Assembly: GCF_017676345.1 (NCBI RefSeq)
Contig: NZ_JAFFZM010000010.1
Coordinates: 1-64,000 of the forward strand
DNA length: 64,000 bases
Source: Streptomyces smyrnaeus
GTDB lineage: Bacteria > Actinomycetota > Actinomycetes > Streptomycetales > Streptomycetaceae
Direction of reading: 5' to 3'
How positions within the stretch are numbered: position 1 is the stretch's first letter; the number at the start of each line of letters is the position of its first letter. The position numbers and the translations under genes were made by a program. A model generated the notes under the pieces. That model worked only from the letters and a program-made list of their open reading frames with translations. It was not told where the DNA came from and ran no database searches. This document shows, piece by piece, positions 56,520 to 64,000 of this stretch.

Positions 56520-57264
56520 GGCGGCGGATCTCCCCCCGGAGCTGTTCGGTGATCTCGACGGACAGTCCGGCCACGTCCGCGTCCTCGATCCGGCGCGGGT
56601 GCGGGATGCCGACCTGCCACTCCCGGGCGATCCGCCCGGGCCGGGAGGAGAGCAGCACGACGCGCTCGGCCAGGCGTACGGCCTCCCGGACGTTGTGCGT
56701 GACGAACAGGACGGCGACGTCCGTCTCCGACCAGATGCGGGTCAGCTCCTCGTGCAGGACGTCCCGGGTGATGGCGTCCAGCGCGGCGAACGGCTCGTCC
56801 ATCAGCAGCAGCTTGCTGTCCTGCGCCAGCGCGCGGGCCAGCGCGACCCGCTGCCGCATCCCGCCGGACAGCTCGTGCACCCGCTTGCGGTGCGCGCCCT
56901 TGAGCCGTACGAGCTCCAGCAGCCGCTCGGCCTCGGCCGGGCGCTCCGCCTTGGGCATGCCGCGCAGCTTGAGCGCCAGCTCGATGTTCTTGCCCGCCGT
57001 CAGCCACGGGAAGAGCGCGTGCTCCTGGAACATCAGCGCCGGGCGGCCACCGGGCACCTCGACGGTGCCCGAGGTGGGGGTGTCGAGCCCGGCGACGAGG
57101 TTGAGCAGCGTGCTCTTGCCGCATCCCGACGCGCCCAGCAAGGTGACGAACTCGCCGTCGGCGACATCGATGCTGATGTCGTCCAGCACCTGCTGCCGGC
57201 CGAACGTCTTGGAGACGTTGGCGATACGGGCGGCAGCGGCGCGCCTGGTCGTTGTCACGGTCAC
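56506..57264 (-). CDS. ssuB: Sulfonate/nitrate/taurine-type ABC transporter ATP-binding protein
   Basis: 252 aa. Walker A GASGCGKST, Q-loop MFQEHALFPWLT, signature LSGGMRQRVALARAL, Walker B LLLMDEPFAALD, switch His VLFVTHNV. I chose GTG at 57264, which has a perfect AGGAGGT with a 6-nt spacer. ATG 57288 overlaps the SBP stop and would need no separate binding site. It lies between the SBP and permease genes on the same strand and serves the same importer. Confidence 0.93.
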   Translation of the reverse strand: MTVTTTRRAAAARIANVSKTFGRQQVLDDISIDVADGEFVTLLGASGCGKSTLLNLVAGLDTPTSGTVEVPGGRPALMFQEHALFPWLTAGKNIELALKLRGMPKAERPAEAERLLELVRLKGAHRKRVHELSGGMRQRVALARALAQDSKLLLMDEPFAALDAITRDVLHEELTRIWSETDVAVLFVTHNVREAVRLAERVVLLSSRPGRIAREWQVGIPHPRRIEDADVAGLSVEITEQLRGEIRRHGQH

Positions 57265-57284
57265 CGGTTCACCTCCTGCAGTGG

Positions 57285-58433
57285 TCATCGGCTCTCGTTC
57301 CGGCCCAGCCCGGCGTCGCCAGGAGCGGGGCGGCCCTCGCTCTTGAGGACCCGGGTCAGCGGGGTCAGGTCGTAGATCCCGGACAGCCGGGGCTGCTTCA
57401 GCAGGCCCACCGAGGCCGCGTGCTCGGCCTGCCGGCGCAAGGTGGCGGCCAGCGGGTCGTCCGTCACATCGATCTGTGCGAACGCGCGGTCGAGCACCTT
57501 GCGGGGCAGGGGCTTGCCCGCGTCCCGCCGGAGGGCTTCGTTGAGGTGCTTCTTGGCCGCCTCCGGGTGCGAGCGGATCCACGCGTTCGTCCGCACGGAT
57601 CCGCGCACCACCGCTTCGACGGCGTCCGGGTGCTTTTCGAGGAAGTCCTGCCGCACCACCAGGTTCGTGGTGACGAACTTGCCGTCCTTCCACAGTTTTT
57701 CCTCGTTCAGCAGGACCTTGCCGCCCTTGCTGACGAGTCTGGAGGCGGTCGGCTCGGGCACCCAGGCGCCGTCGATGCCGCCCTGCTGGAAGGTGGTGGG
57801 GATCTCCTTGTTGTCCTGTCGCAGTACCGAGGTCGCGCCCTCGCCCGTCTCAGGGTCGATCTTGATGCCCTTGGTCCTGAGGTAGTGCAGCAGGGCGACG
57901 TCCTGGGTGTTGCCCAGCTGCGGGGTGGCGATCTTCTTGCCCTTGAGGTCCTTGAGGGAGTCGACCTTCTCGGGGTCGACGACCAGCGAGGCCCCGCCGG
58001 AGGTCGCGCCCGCGACGATGCGCAGGTTCTTCCCGCCGGATTGCACATAGCCGTTGATGGACGGCGACGGTCCGACCCACGCCATGTCCACGGCCTTCGC
58101 GTTGAGCGCCTCTATCGCGGAGGGGCCCGCGTTGAAGACCTGTGTCCTGACCCGCGTTCCGCCCAGCTCCTGCGGGACGGGTCCGCCCGAGCGCAGCCCC
58201 ACCAGAGGGGTGGCGTGGGTGACGTTGGGGAAGTAGCCGAGCTTCACCTCGTCCAGCCCGTCGACCTTCTTGCCGCCCACGGGCTCCGGATCGCCGCTCT
58301 CGACGGCTTTGGAGCCGTAGCCGCAGCCGGCGGCCAGCAGCAGGGAGGGCACGGCGACCAGGGCGCCCAGAGCGGTGCGGATGCGGCGGACGTGGCGCGG
58401 CGGCCGAGGGCTCGGATTGCGGACAGGGGACAC
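57285..58433 (-). CDS. ssuA: Sulfonate/nitrate-type ABC transporter substrate-binding lipoprotein
   Basis: 382 aa. Arg-rich N-region, hydrophobic core and lipobox LLAAGC, then the SsuA/TauA type II binding fold: VKLGYFPNVTHATPLVGL, FNAGPSAIEALNAKAVDMAW, GGIDGAWVPEPTASRLV. GTG at 58433 with GAGAGGA upstream. It is 176 nt after cysN on the same strand; that gap could hold an internal promoter or a very small ORF. Location in the cys operon suggests import of an oxidised sulfur compound (inference). Confidence 0.92.
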   Translation of the reverse strand: MSPVRNPSPRPPRHVRRIRTALGALVAVPSLLLAAGCGYGSKAVESGDPEPVGGKKVDGLDEVKLGYFPNVTHATPLVGLRSGGPVPQELGGTRVRTQVFNAGPSAIEALNAKAVDMAWVGPSPSINGYVQSGGKNLRIVAGATSGGASLVVDPEKVDSLKDLKGKKIATPQLGNTQDVALLHYLRTKGIKIDPETGEGATSVLRQDNKEIPTTFQQGGIDGAWVPEPTASRLVSKGGKVLLNEEKLWKDGKFVTTNLVVRQDFLEKHPDAVEAVVRGSVRTNAWIRSHPEAAKKHLNEALRRDAGKPLPRKVLDRAFAQIDVTDDPLAATLRRQAEHAASVGLLKQPRLSGIYDLTPLTRVLKSEGRPAPGDAGLGRNESR

Positions 58434-58491
58434 GGGGCGTCCTCTCAGGAGGGGATGCGGGACGGGGACCGGGCGTACTCACCTACGCTCG

Positions 58492-58605
58492 TCACCGCCC
58501 ACATCGCCCGACTCCGCCCTGGCCGCTGCCGCGTGCGCCGCTGCCGATGCGGCCACCGGTCTGGTCGAAGGTGGAGAAGGCCTCTCCCGGGATGCGGATG
58601 CCCAT
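58492..58605 (-). CDS. Possible 37-codon ORF between cysN and ssuA
   Basis: ATG at 58605 starts 3 nt after the cysN stop and runs 37 codons to TGA. It encodes a Gly/Arg-rich peptide beginning MGIRIPGEAFSTFDQTGGR with one Cys near the end. There is no convincing ribosome-binding site, so any translation would depend on coupling from cysN. It may be only spacer DNA. Confidence 0.25.
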   Translation of the reverse strand: MGIRIPGEAFSTFDQTGGRIGSGARGSGQGGVGRCGR

Positions 58606-58608
58606 GGT

Positions 58609-60015
58609 TCAGAAGTCCCAGCCGTCGTCGTCGGGCGCCGCCACGGAAGCCGTCCGGGCGCCGGCGAACGCCTCGCCGGCCATTCCGGCCGTCAGAGTGG
58701 AGCCGTCGGCCGGGTCGATCAGCAGGAAGGAGCCGGTGCGCCGCGAGCTCGCGTACGGGTCGACGGGCAGCGGCTCGGCGGTGCGCAGCACGACGCGGCC
58801 GATGTCGTTGGCGGCCAGTTCTCCGGGCGCCGGGTGGTGGGAGAGGTCGTCCAGGGTCAGCCGGGAGGGGATCTCCTTGACGATGGCCTTGACGGTGCGG
58901 GTGGTGTGCTTGAGCAGCACCCGGTCGCCGGGCCGCAGCGGCCGGTCGTGCAGATGGCAGACGGTCGCGGTCAGATCCTGGCTGGGCCGCACCGATGCTT
59001 CGGCCGGGGCGATCAGGTCACCGCGTGAGATGTCCAGGTCGTCGGCGAGCCGGACGGTGACCGACTGGGGTGCCCAGGCCACGTCCACCGATTCCCCCAG
59101 CGCGTCGATCGCCTCGATGGTGCTGGAGCGGCCGGAGGGGTGGACGGTGACGCGGTCGCCGACGCGCAGTACGCCGGAAGCCAACTGGCCGGCGTAGCCC
59201 CGGTAGTCGCGGTGCTCGGCGGTCTGAGCAGAAGGGGCCGCGCGAAGCGCGTCGTTGTGCGGGCGGGGGCGGGTGACGGGCGGGCGGATGACGTACTGGA
59301 CGGGGAAGCGGGCCGGGTCGTCGGTGGGGTCGTGGGTGACCGCGACCGTCTCCAGGTGTTCCAGGACGGTCGGCCCGCTGTACCAGTCCATGTGCGCGGA
59401 GGGCGTCACCACGTTGTCGCCCTCCAGCGCGGAGATCGGGACGGCGGTCACCTCGGGCACGCCCAGGGAGGTGGCGTAGTCGGAGAACTCGCCCGCGATC
59501 CGCGCGAACGTCTCCTCGGCGTAGTCGACCAGGTCCATCTTGTTGACGGCGAGCACCACGTGCGGGACGCGCAGCAGCGCGGCGACGGCGGCGTGCCGGC
59601 GGGTCTGCTCGACCACGCCGTTGCGGGCGTCGACCAGGACGACGGCCAGCTCGGCGGTGGAGGCGCCGGTGACCATGTTCCGGGTGTACTGCACATGCCC
59701 CGGGGTGTCGGCCAGGATGAACCGGCGCCTGGGGGTGGCGAAGTAGCGGTAGGCCACGTCGATGGTGATGCCCTGCTCGCGCTCGGCGCGCAGCCCGTCG
59801 GTGAGCAGCGCCAGGTCGGGTGCTTCCTGGCCGCGTGCCTGCGAGGCCCGGGAGACCGCCTCCAGCTGGTCGGTCAGCACCGACTTGGAGTCGTGCAGCA
59901 GGCGGCCCACCAGGGTGGACTTCCCGTCGTCGACGCTTCCGGCGGTGGCGAACCGCAGCAGTGAGGTGGCCGCCAGCGCTTCGGCGGCCTGAGCTGTTCC
60001 GGCTGTGGTGCTCAT
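58609..60015 (-). CDS. cysN: Sulfate adenylyltransferase subunit 1 (GTPase)
   Basis: 468-aa elongation-factor-like GTPase that drives ATP sulfurylase activity. G1 GSVDDGKSTLVGRLL, G3 DTPGHVQYTRNM, G4 NKMD, then beta-barrel domains 2 and 3. No CysC fusion at the C-terminus; CysC is separate here. ATG at 60015 lies 3 nt after the cysD stop and is probably translated by coupling. With CysD it makes adenosine 5'-phosphosulfate (APS) from sulfate and ATP. Confidence 0.96.
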   Translation of the reverse strand: MSTTAGTAQAAEALAATSLLRFATAGSVDDGKSTLVGRLLHDSKSVLTDQLEAVSRASQARGQEAPDLALLTDGLRAEREQGITIDVAYRYFATPRRRFILADTPGHVQYTRNMVTGASTAELAVVLVDARNGVVEQTRRHAAVAALLRVPHVVLAVNKMDLVDYAEETFARIAGEFSDYATSLGVPEVTAVPISALEGDNVVTPSAHMDWYSGPTVLEHLETVAVTHDPTDDPARFPVQYVIRPPVTRPRPHNDALRAAPSAQTAEHRDYRGYAGQLASGVLRVGDRVTVHPSGRSSTIEAIDALGESVDVAWAPQSVTVRLADDLDISRGDLIAPAEASVRPSQDLTATVCHLHDRPLRPGDRVLLKHTTRTVKAIVKEIPSRLTLDDLSHHPAPGELAANDIGRVVLRTAEPLPVDPYASSRRTGSFLLIDPADGSTLTAGMAGEAFAGARTASVAAPDDDGWDF

Positions 60016-60018
60016 CGT

Positions 60019-60954
60019 CTAGAAGTAGCCTTCCCGCTTGCGGTCTTCCATCGCGGCCTCGGAGAGCTTGTCGTCGGCCCGGGTGGCGCCGCGCTCGGTC
60101 AGCCGGGAGGCCGCGATCTCGGCGATCACCTTCTCCACCGTGTCCGCGTCGGAGTCCACGGCGCCGGTGCAGGACATGTCGCCGACGGTGCGGTAGCGCA
60201 CCAGTCGGGTCTCCACCCGCTCCTCGTCCTTGGGGCCGCCCCACTCGCCGGGGGCGAGCCACATCCCCGAGCGGGAGAAGACCTCCCGCTCGTGCGCGTA
60301 GTAGATCGAGGGGAGTTCGATCTTCTCCCGCGCGATGTACTGCCACACGTCCAGCTCGGTCCAGTTGGACAGCGGGAAGACCCGCACATGCTCGCCGGGA
60401 GCGTGCCGCCCGTTGTAGAGCTGCCACAGCTCGGGGCGCTGCCTGCGGGGGTCCCAGCCGCCGAACTCGTCGCGCAGCGAGAAGACGCGCTCCTTGGCCC
60501 GGGCCTTCTCCTCGTCCCGGCGTCCGCCGCCGAAGACCGCGTCGAAGCGGTGCTCGTTGATGGCCTCCAGCAGCGGCAGCGTCTGCAGCGGGTTACGGGT
60601 GCCGTCCGGGCGCTCGCGCAGGGTGCCCGCGTCGATGTAGTCCTGCACCGAGGCGACGTACAGCCGCAGTCCGTGCTCGGCCACCGTCTCGTCCCGGAAG
60701 CGCAGCACCTCGGGGAAGTTGTGCCCGGTGTCCACGTGCAGCAGCCCGAAGGGCAGCGGCGCCGGGGCGAAGGCCTTCAGCGCCAGGTGCAGCATGACGA
60801 TCGAGTCCTTGCCGCCGGAGAAGAGGATCACCGGGCGCTCGAACTCTCCCGCGACCTCGCGGAAGATGTGCACCGCCTCCGACTCCAGCGCGTCCAGGTG
60901 GGTCAGCGCGAAGGGGTTGTCGATCTCCTCCGGCGCGGTCACCGCCGTGGTCAT
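60019..60954 (-). CDS. cysD: Sulfate adenylyltransferase subunit 2
   Basis: 311-aa PP-loop ATP sulfurylase catalytic subunit. The nucleotide-binding FSGGKDSIVMLHLAL, LHVDTGHNFPEVLRFRD and the C-terminal RERGATRADDKLSE-type, EDRKREGYF end match the family. ATG at 60954 overlaps the cysC stop by four bases. Together with CysN it activates sulfate. Confidence 0.96.
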   Translation of the reverse strand: MTTAVTAPEEIDNPFALTHLDALESEAVHIFREVAGEFERPVILFSGGKDSIVMLHLALKAFAPAPLPFGLLHVDTGHNFPEVLRFRDETVAEHGLRLYVASVQDYIDAGTLRERPDGTRNPLQTLPLLEAINEHRFDAVFGGGRRDEEKARAKERVFSLRDEFGGWDPRRQRPELWQLYNGRHAPGEHVRVFPLSNWTELDVWQYIAREKIELPSIYYAHEREVFSRSGMWLAPGEWGGPKDEERVETRLVRYRTVGDMSCTGAVDSDADTVEKVIAEIAASRLTERGATRADDKLSEAAMEDRKREGYF

Positions 60955-61493
60955 AGCAGTCCCCTCTCCTTCAGCAAGGTGTGCAGCGTGCCGGCCGATT
61001 CGGCCACGTCACGTCCGTGTGTCTCCAGGCGCAGGTCCGGGTCGGCCGGCTCCTCGTACGGGTCGTCGACACCCGTCAGTCCCGTCAGTTCGCCGGTGGC
61101 CTGCTTGGCGTACAGGCCCTTCACATCGCGCTGCGAGCACACCTCGACCGGTGTGGCCACGTGCACCTCCAGGTAGGGCGTGCCCTCGGCCATGTGCCGC
61201 TTGCGCACCGCCTCCCGGCTGTCGGCGTACGGTGCGATGACCGGTACCAGCGTGATCACCCCGTGCGAGGCCAGCAGTTCGGAGACGAAGCCGATGCGCT
61301 GCACGTTGGTGTCCCGGTCGGTACGGGAGAAGCCGAGTCCGGCGGAGAGGAAGGTGCGGATCTCGTCGCCGTCCAGTACCTCGACCCGGCGTCCCTCGCC
61401 GCGCAGCCGCTCGGCGAGCGCCGTGGCGATCGTCGTCTTGCCCGCGCTGGGCAGGCCGGTCAGCCATACCGTGGCGCCGCGTGCTCCGCTCAT
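60951..61493 (-). CDS. cysC: Adenylylsulfate (APS) kinase
   Basis: 180 aa. P-loop GLPSAGKTTIA, GDEIRTFLSAGLGFSRTDRDTNVQRIGF (APS-binding Arg/Asn segment) and YLEVHVATPVEVC. Phosphorylates APS to PAPS. ATG at 61493. Its stop overlaps the cysD start. Downstream of cysH with a 52-nt gap that shows no feature. Its presence beside an Fe-S type CysH leaves open whether PAPS is made for sulfite formation or for sulfotransferases. Confidence 0.96.
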   Translation of the reverse strand: MSGARGATVWLTGLPSAGKTTIATALAERLRGEGRRVEVLDGDEIRTFLSAGLGFSRTDRDTNVQRIGFVSELLASHGVITLVPVIAPYADSREAVRKRHMAEGTPYLEVHVATPVEVCSQRDVKGLYAKQATGELTGLTGVDDPYEEPADPDLRLETHGRDVAESAGTLHTLLKERGLL

Positions 61494-61545
61494 CGGTCTC
61501 CCCTGCTCGTCTGGTTCGGTCGCTTTGTCCCTGATACCCCCGTTG

Positions 61546-62262
61546 TCACTGGTGCAGCCCGCACTCGGTCTTGCCGCGGCCTGCCCAGCGCCCGGCGCGT
61601 GCGTCCTCGCCCGCCAGCACCCGGCGGGTGCAGGGGGCGCAGCCGATGGAGGCGTAACCGTCGGACAGCAGCGGATTGGTCAGTACGCCGTGCTCGGCGA
61701 CGTACTCGTCCACGTCCTGCTGGGTCCAGCGGGCGATGGGGGAGACCTTGACCTTCTGCCGCTTCTCGTCCCAGCCGACCACCGGGGTGTTCGCCCGGGT
61801 CGGGGATTCCTCGCGGCGCAGGCCCGTGGCCCAGGCGTCGTAGTCGCGCAGTCCCTCCTCCAGCGGCTGCACCTTGCGCAGCGCGCAGCACAGATCGGGG
61901 TCGCGGTCGTGCAGCCTGGGGCCGTGCTCCGCGTCCTGCTGGGCGACCGACCGGCGGGGGGTGAGGGTGATGACCTCGACGTCCATGACGGCCTTGACCG
62001 CGTCGCGGGTGCCGATGGTCTCGGGGAAGTGGTAGCCGGTGTCGAGGAAGACGACGCGTACGCCGGGGAAGACGCGGGAGGCCAGATGCGCGACCACGGC
62101 GTCCTCCATGGAGGAGGTCACGCAGAACCGGTGCCCGAAGGTGTCGGCGGCCCAGCGCAGTACCTCCAGCGCGTCGGCCTCCTCGAAGTCGCGGCCCGCC
62201 TGTTCGGCCAGCGAACGCAGCTGGTCGGCAGAGCGCTGCCGGGCTATGTGCGCGGTGCTCAT
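61546..62262 (-). CDS. cysH: APS/PAPS reductase
   Basis: 238 aa. Substrate-binding FVTSSMED-like SSMEDAVVAHLA, FLDTGYHFPETIGTRD, and a cysteine set CC (DLCCALRKV) plus CAPC (ASIGCAPCTRR) that, in bacterial APS reductases, ligates a [4Fe-4S] cluster. The C-terminal GKTECGLH holds the catalytic Cys. Reduces APS (or PAPS) to sulfite. I chose ATG at 62262, which overlaps the zinc-ribbon gene by one base (TGATG). Confidence 0.95.
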   Translation of the reverse strand: MSTAHIARQRSADQLRSLAEQAGRDFEEADALEVLRWAADTFGHRFCVTSSMEDAVVAHLASRVFPGVRVVFLDTGYHFPETIGTRDAVKAVMDVEVITLTPRRSVAQQDAEHGPRLHDRDPDLCCALRKVQPLEEGLRDYDAWATGLRREESPTRANTPVVGWDEKRQKVKVSPIARWTQQDVDEYVAEHGVLTNPLLSDGYASIGCAPCTRRVLAGEDARAGRWAGRGKTECGLHQ

Positions 62263-62444
62263 CAGAGGGGTTCCTCTCCATCGGAGTGTGCCGGGCGCAG
62301 CCCGGAGGCGAGCAGCCCGAGGAACTTCAGCCGGAACGCCCGGTTGCAGGCGGAGCACTCCCACGCCCCGGGACCTTCCTCACTGGGGCGCAGATCCTCG
62401 TCCCCGCAGTACGGGCAGTAGAACGGTGCGGCCCTCTCACTCAC
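62262..62444 (-). CDS. Small zinc-ribbon protein of the sulfur operon
   Basis: 60 aa. Two CxxC pairs (FYCPYCGDEDL and WECSACNRAF) 19-20 residues apart form a likely zinc ribbon. A short hydrophobic/basic segment follows (FRLKFLGLLASGLRP). GTG at 62444 overlaps the sulfite reductase stop (GTGA) and its own stop overlaps cysH, so it is fully embedded in the coupled operon. Function unknown. Possibly a metal, redox or assembly partner of the Fe-S enzymes on either side (inference). Confidence 0.88.
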   Translation of the reverse strand: MSERAAPFYCPYCGDEDLRPSEEGPGAWECSACNRAFRLKFLGLLASGLRPAHSDGEEPL

Positions 62445-64000
62445 TTGAGATCACTCTCCGCCGCCCGTGCCGCCCACTGGGCGAACCGTTCGCCGTCCTC
62501 GCGCTGGGCCTGGAAGGCGCGCAGCACGCGTTCGATGTAGTCGGGAAGCTGCTGGGCGGTCACCTTCAGCCCGCGCACCTTGCGGCCGAAGCCGGGCTCC
62601 ATGCCCAACGAGCCGCCCAGGTGCACCTGGTAGCCCTCGACCTGGTTGCCGTCGGCGTCGGTGACCAGCTGGCCCTTCAGCCCGATGTCCGCGACCTGGA
62701 TGCGGGCGCAGGAGTTGGGGCAGCCGTTGAGGTTGATGGTGACGGGCTGGTCGAAGCCGGGGAGCCTGCGCTCCAGTTCGTCGATCAGCCAGGAGCCGCG
62801 GCCCTTGGTCTCCACGATGGCCAGCTTGCAGAACTCGATGCCGGTGCACGCCATCGTCCCGCGCCGGAAGACGGAGGGCCGGGTGGTCAGGTCGAGTGCC
62901 TCCAGGCCCTCGGCCAGCGACTCGACCTGGTCCTGCTCGACGTCGAGCACCAGCATCTTCTGCTCGACGGTGGTGCGCACCCGCCCCGACCCGTGGGCCT
63001 CGGCCAGGTCGGCGATCTTGCTGAGGGTCGCACCGTCGATCCGGCCCACCCGCGGGGCGAAGCCCACGTAGTAGCGGCCGTCCTTCTGCTCGTGCACGCC
63101 GATGTGGTCGCGCCACTGCTGGGCGGGCTGCGCGGGTGCCGGGCCGTCGATCATCTTGCGCAGCAGGTACTCGTCCTCCAGCACCTGCCGGAACTTGTCC
63201 GGGCCCCAGTCGGCGACCAGGAACTTCAGCCGGGCGCGGTTGCGCAGCCGCCGGTAGCCGTAGTCGCGGAAGATGCCGGTGACGCCCTCGTGGACGTCGG
63301 CGACCTCCTCCAGCGGCACCCAGGCGCCCAGCCGCACGCCCAGCTTGGGGTTGGTGGACAGCGCGCCGCCGACCCACACGTCGAAGCCGGGCCCGTGCTC
63401 GGGGTGTTCCACGCCGACGAACGCCACGTCGTTGATCTCGTGCGCGACATCCAGCAGGGGCGAGCCGGAGACGGCCGTCTTGAACTTGCGGGGCAGGTTG
63501 GAGTAGGCGGGGTTGCCGACGACGCGGCGGTTGATCTCCTCGATGGCGGGGGTGCCGTCGATGATCTCGTCGGCCGCGATGCCCGCGACGGGCGAGCCGA
63601 GGATCACGCGGGGGGTGTCGCCGCAGGCTTCGGTGGTGGACAGCCCGACGCCCTCCAGCCGCCGCCAGATCTCCGGCATGTCCTCGATGCGGATCCAGTG
63701 GAACTGCACGTTCTGCCGGTCGGTGATGTCGGCGGTGCCGCGGGCGAACTCCTGGGAGATGTCCCCGATGACCCGCAGCTGCCCGGTGGTCAGCCGTCCG
63801 CCGTCGATGCGGACGCGGAGCATGAAGTACTCGTCGTCCAGCTCCTCCGGCTCCAGTACGGCGGTCTTGCCGCCGCTGATACCGGGCTTGCGCTGGGTGT
63901 AGAGGCCCCACCAGCGCATCCGGCCGCGCAGGTCGGCGCCGTCGATGGACTCGAAACCGCGATGAGCGTAAATCGTCTCAATGCGCGTCCGCACATTGAG
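62441..64000 (-). CDS. sir: Ferredoxin-type sulfite (nitrite) reductase, 5' end beyond the window
   Basis: Siroheme/[4Fe-4S] enzyme that reduces sulfite to sulfide. At least 520 codons are inside the window; the frame continues past 64000 (ACL-type residues LNVRTRIET at the edge), so the N-terminus is missing. Visible parts: two ferredoxin-like half domains with RITDRQN-like ADITDRQNVQFHWIRIED, active-site Arg/Lys segments, and the cluster cysteines in TGIEFCKLA and NGCPNSCARIQ with the preceding ACTG. The operon order indicates sulfite rather than nitrite as substrate. It is the most upstream gene visible in the operon, so the promoter is outside the window. Confidence 0.95.
   Translation of the reverse strand, partial: LNVRTRIETIYAHRGFESIDGADLRGRMRWWGLYTQRKPGISGGKTAVLEPEELDDEYFMLRVRIDGGRLTTGQLRVIGDISQEFARGTADITDRQNVQFHWIRIEDMPEIWRRLEGVGLSTTEACGDTPRVILGSPVAGIAADEIIDGTPAIEEINRRVVGNPAYSNLPRKFKTAVSGSPLLDVAHEINDVAFVGVEHPEHGPGFDVWVGGALSTNPKLGVRLGAWVPLEEVADVHEGVTGIFRDYGYRRLRNRARLKFLVADWGPDKFRQVLEDEYLLRKMIDGPAPAQPAQQWRDHIGVHEQKDGRYYVGFAPRVGRIDGATLSKIADLAEAHGSGRVRTTVEQKMLVLDVEQDQVESLAEGLEALDLTTRPSVFRRGTMACTGIEFCKLAIVETKGRGSWLIDELERRLPGFDQPVTINLNGCPNSCARIQVADIGLKGQLVTDADGNQVEGYQVHLGGSLGMEPGFGRKVRGLKVTAQQLPDYIERVLRAFQAQREDGERFAQWAARAAESDLK

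Overview
The window is about 72% GC, with GTG/TTG starts, four-base start/stop overlaps between operon genes and very long spurious antisense frames. It is chromosomal DNA of a Streptomyces-type actinobacterium. From memory, gene content and order follow the stretch of the S. coelicolor chromosome between about SCO6005 and SCO6102 (rok7B7, xylFGH, dxs, fadB/thiolase, rnd, whiI, hemE, hemY, hemQ, murC, msrB, cys genes). I saw no rRNA, tRNA, IS element, prophage or CRISPR array.

Layout. 1-6920: carbohydrate uptake. Two MalFG-type permeases come first, then the ROK regulator Rok7B7 and the xylFGH importer. 7236-10872: dxs (isoprenoid precursors) and a GT39-like polytopic glycosyltransferase. 11045-13830: a two-gene module of WXG/ESX-like helical proteins of unknown function. 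13910-18636 (minus): fatty-acid beta-oxidation (FadB, thiolase) and RNase D. 18761-19441 (minus): the sporulation regulator WhiI, behind a sequence that closely matches a sigma-WhiG promoter. 19865-25510: haem synthesis by the coproporphyrin route (hemE, hemY/cgoX, hemQ/chdC), interspersed with a DUF3000 gene and a CoA-disulfide-reductase-like flavoprotein. 25526-32388 (minus): a secreted hydrolase, a DUF692/MNIO oxygenase with a small partner protein, and a membrane-tethered periplasmic-binding-protein gene coupled to a STAND-like ATPase whose P-loop lacks its lysine. 32599-42800: housekeeping and transport genes (PTH2-like protein, ABC exporter pair, PhoX-like Tat protein, ZapE ATPase, RibD-like reductase, USP-like protein, MurC, MsrB, MFS efflux pump). 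42797-51696 (minus): TreZ, dihydrolipoyl dehydrogenase, TreY and GlgX/TreX, with a plus-strand LysR gene. TreX, TreY and TreZ together convert glycogen to trehalose. 51845-54602: a HEPN-domain protein and a secreted subtilisin. 54739-64000 (minus): a sulfur operon (sulfite reductase, zinc ribbon, CysH, CysC, CysD, CysN, ABC importer, CbiX-type chelatase). It joins sulfur uptake, reduction of sulfate to sulfide, and siroheme supply.

Between genes, four copies of one dispersed GC-rich element occur, and one of them forms the 3' end of the MFS reading frame. Several genes have a -10-like hexamer 6-7 nt before the start codon, which suggests leaderless transcripts.

The parts least explained by known biology are the degenerate-ATPase/binding-protein pair (28687-32388), the MNIO pair (27336-28539), the WXG-like pair (11045-13830) and the HEPN protein (51845-53218). 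All functional calls come from motifs and family knowledge; no database search was run.
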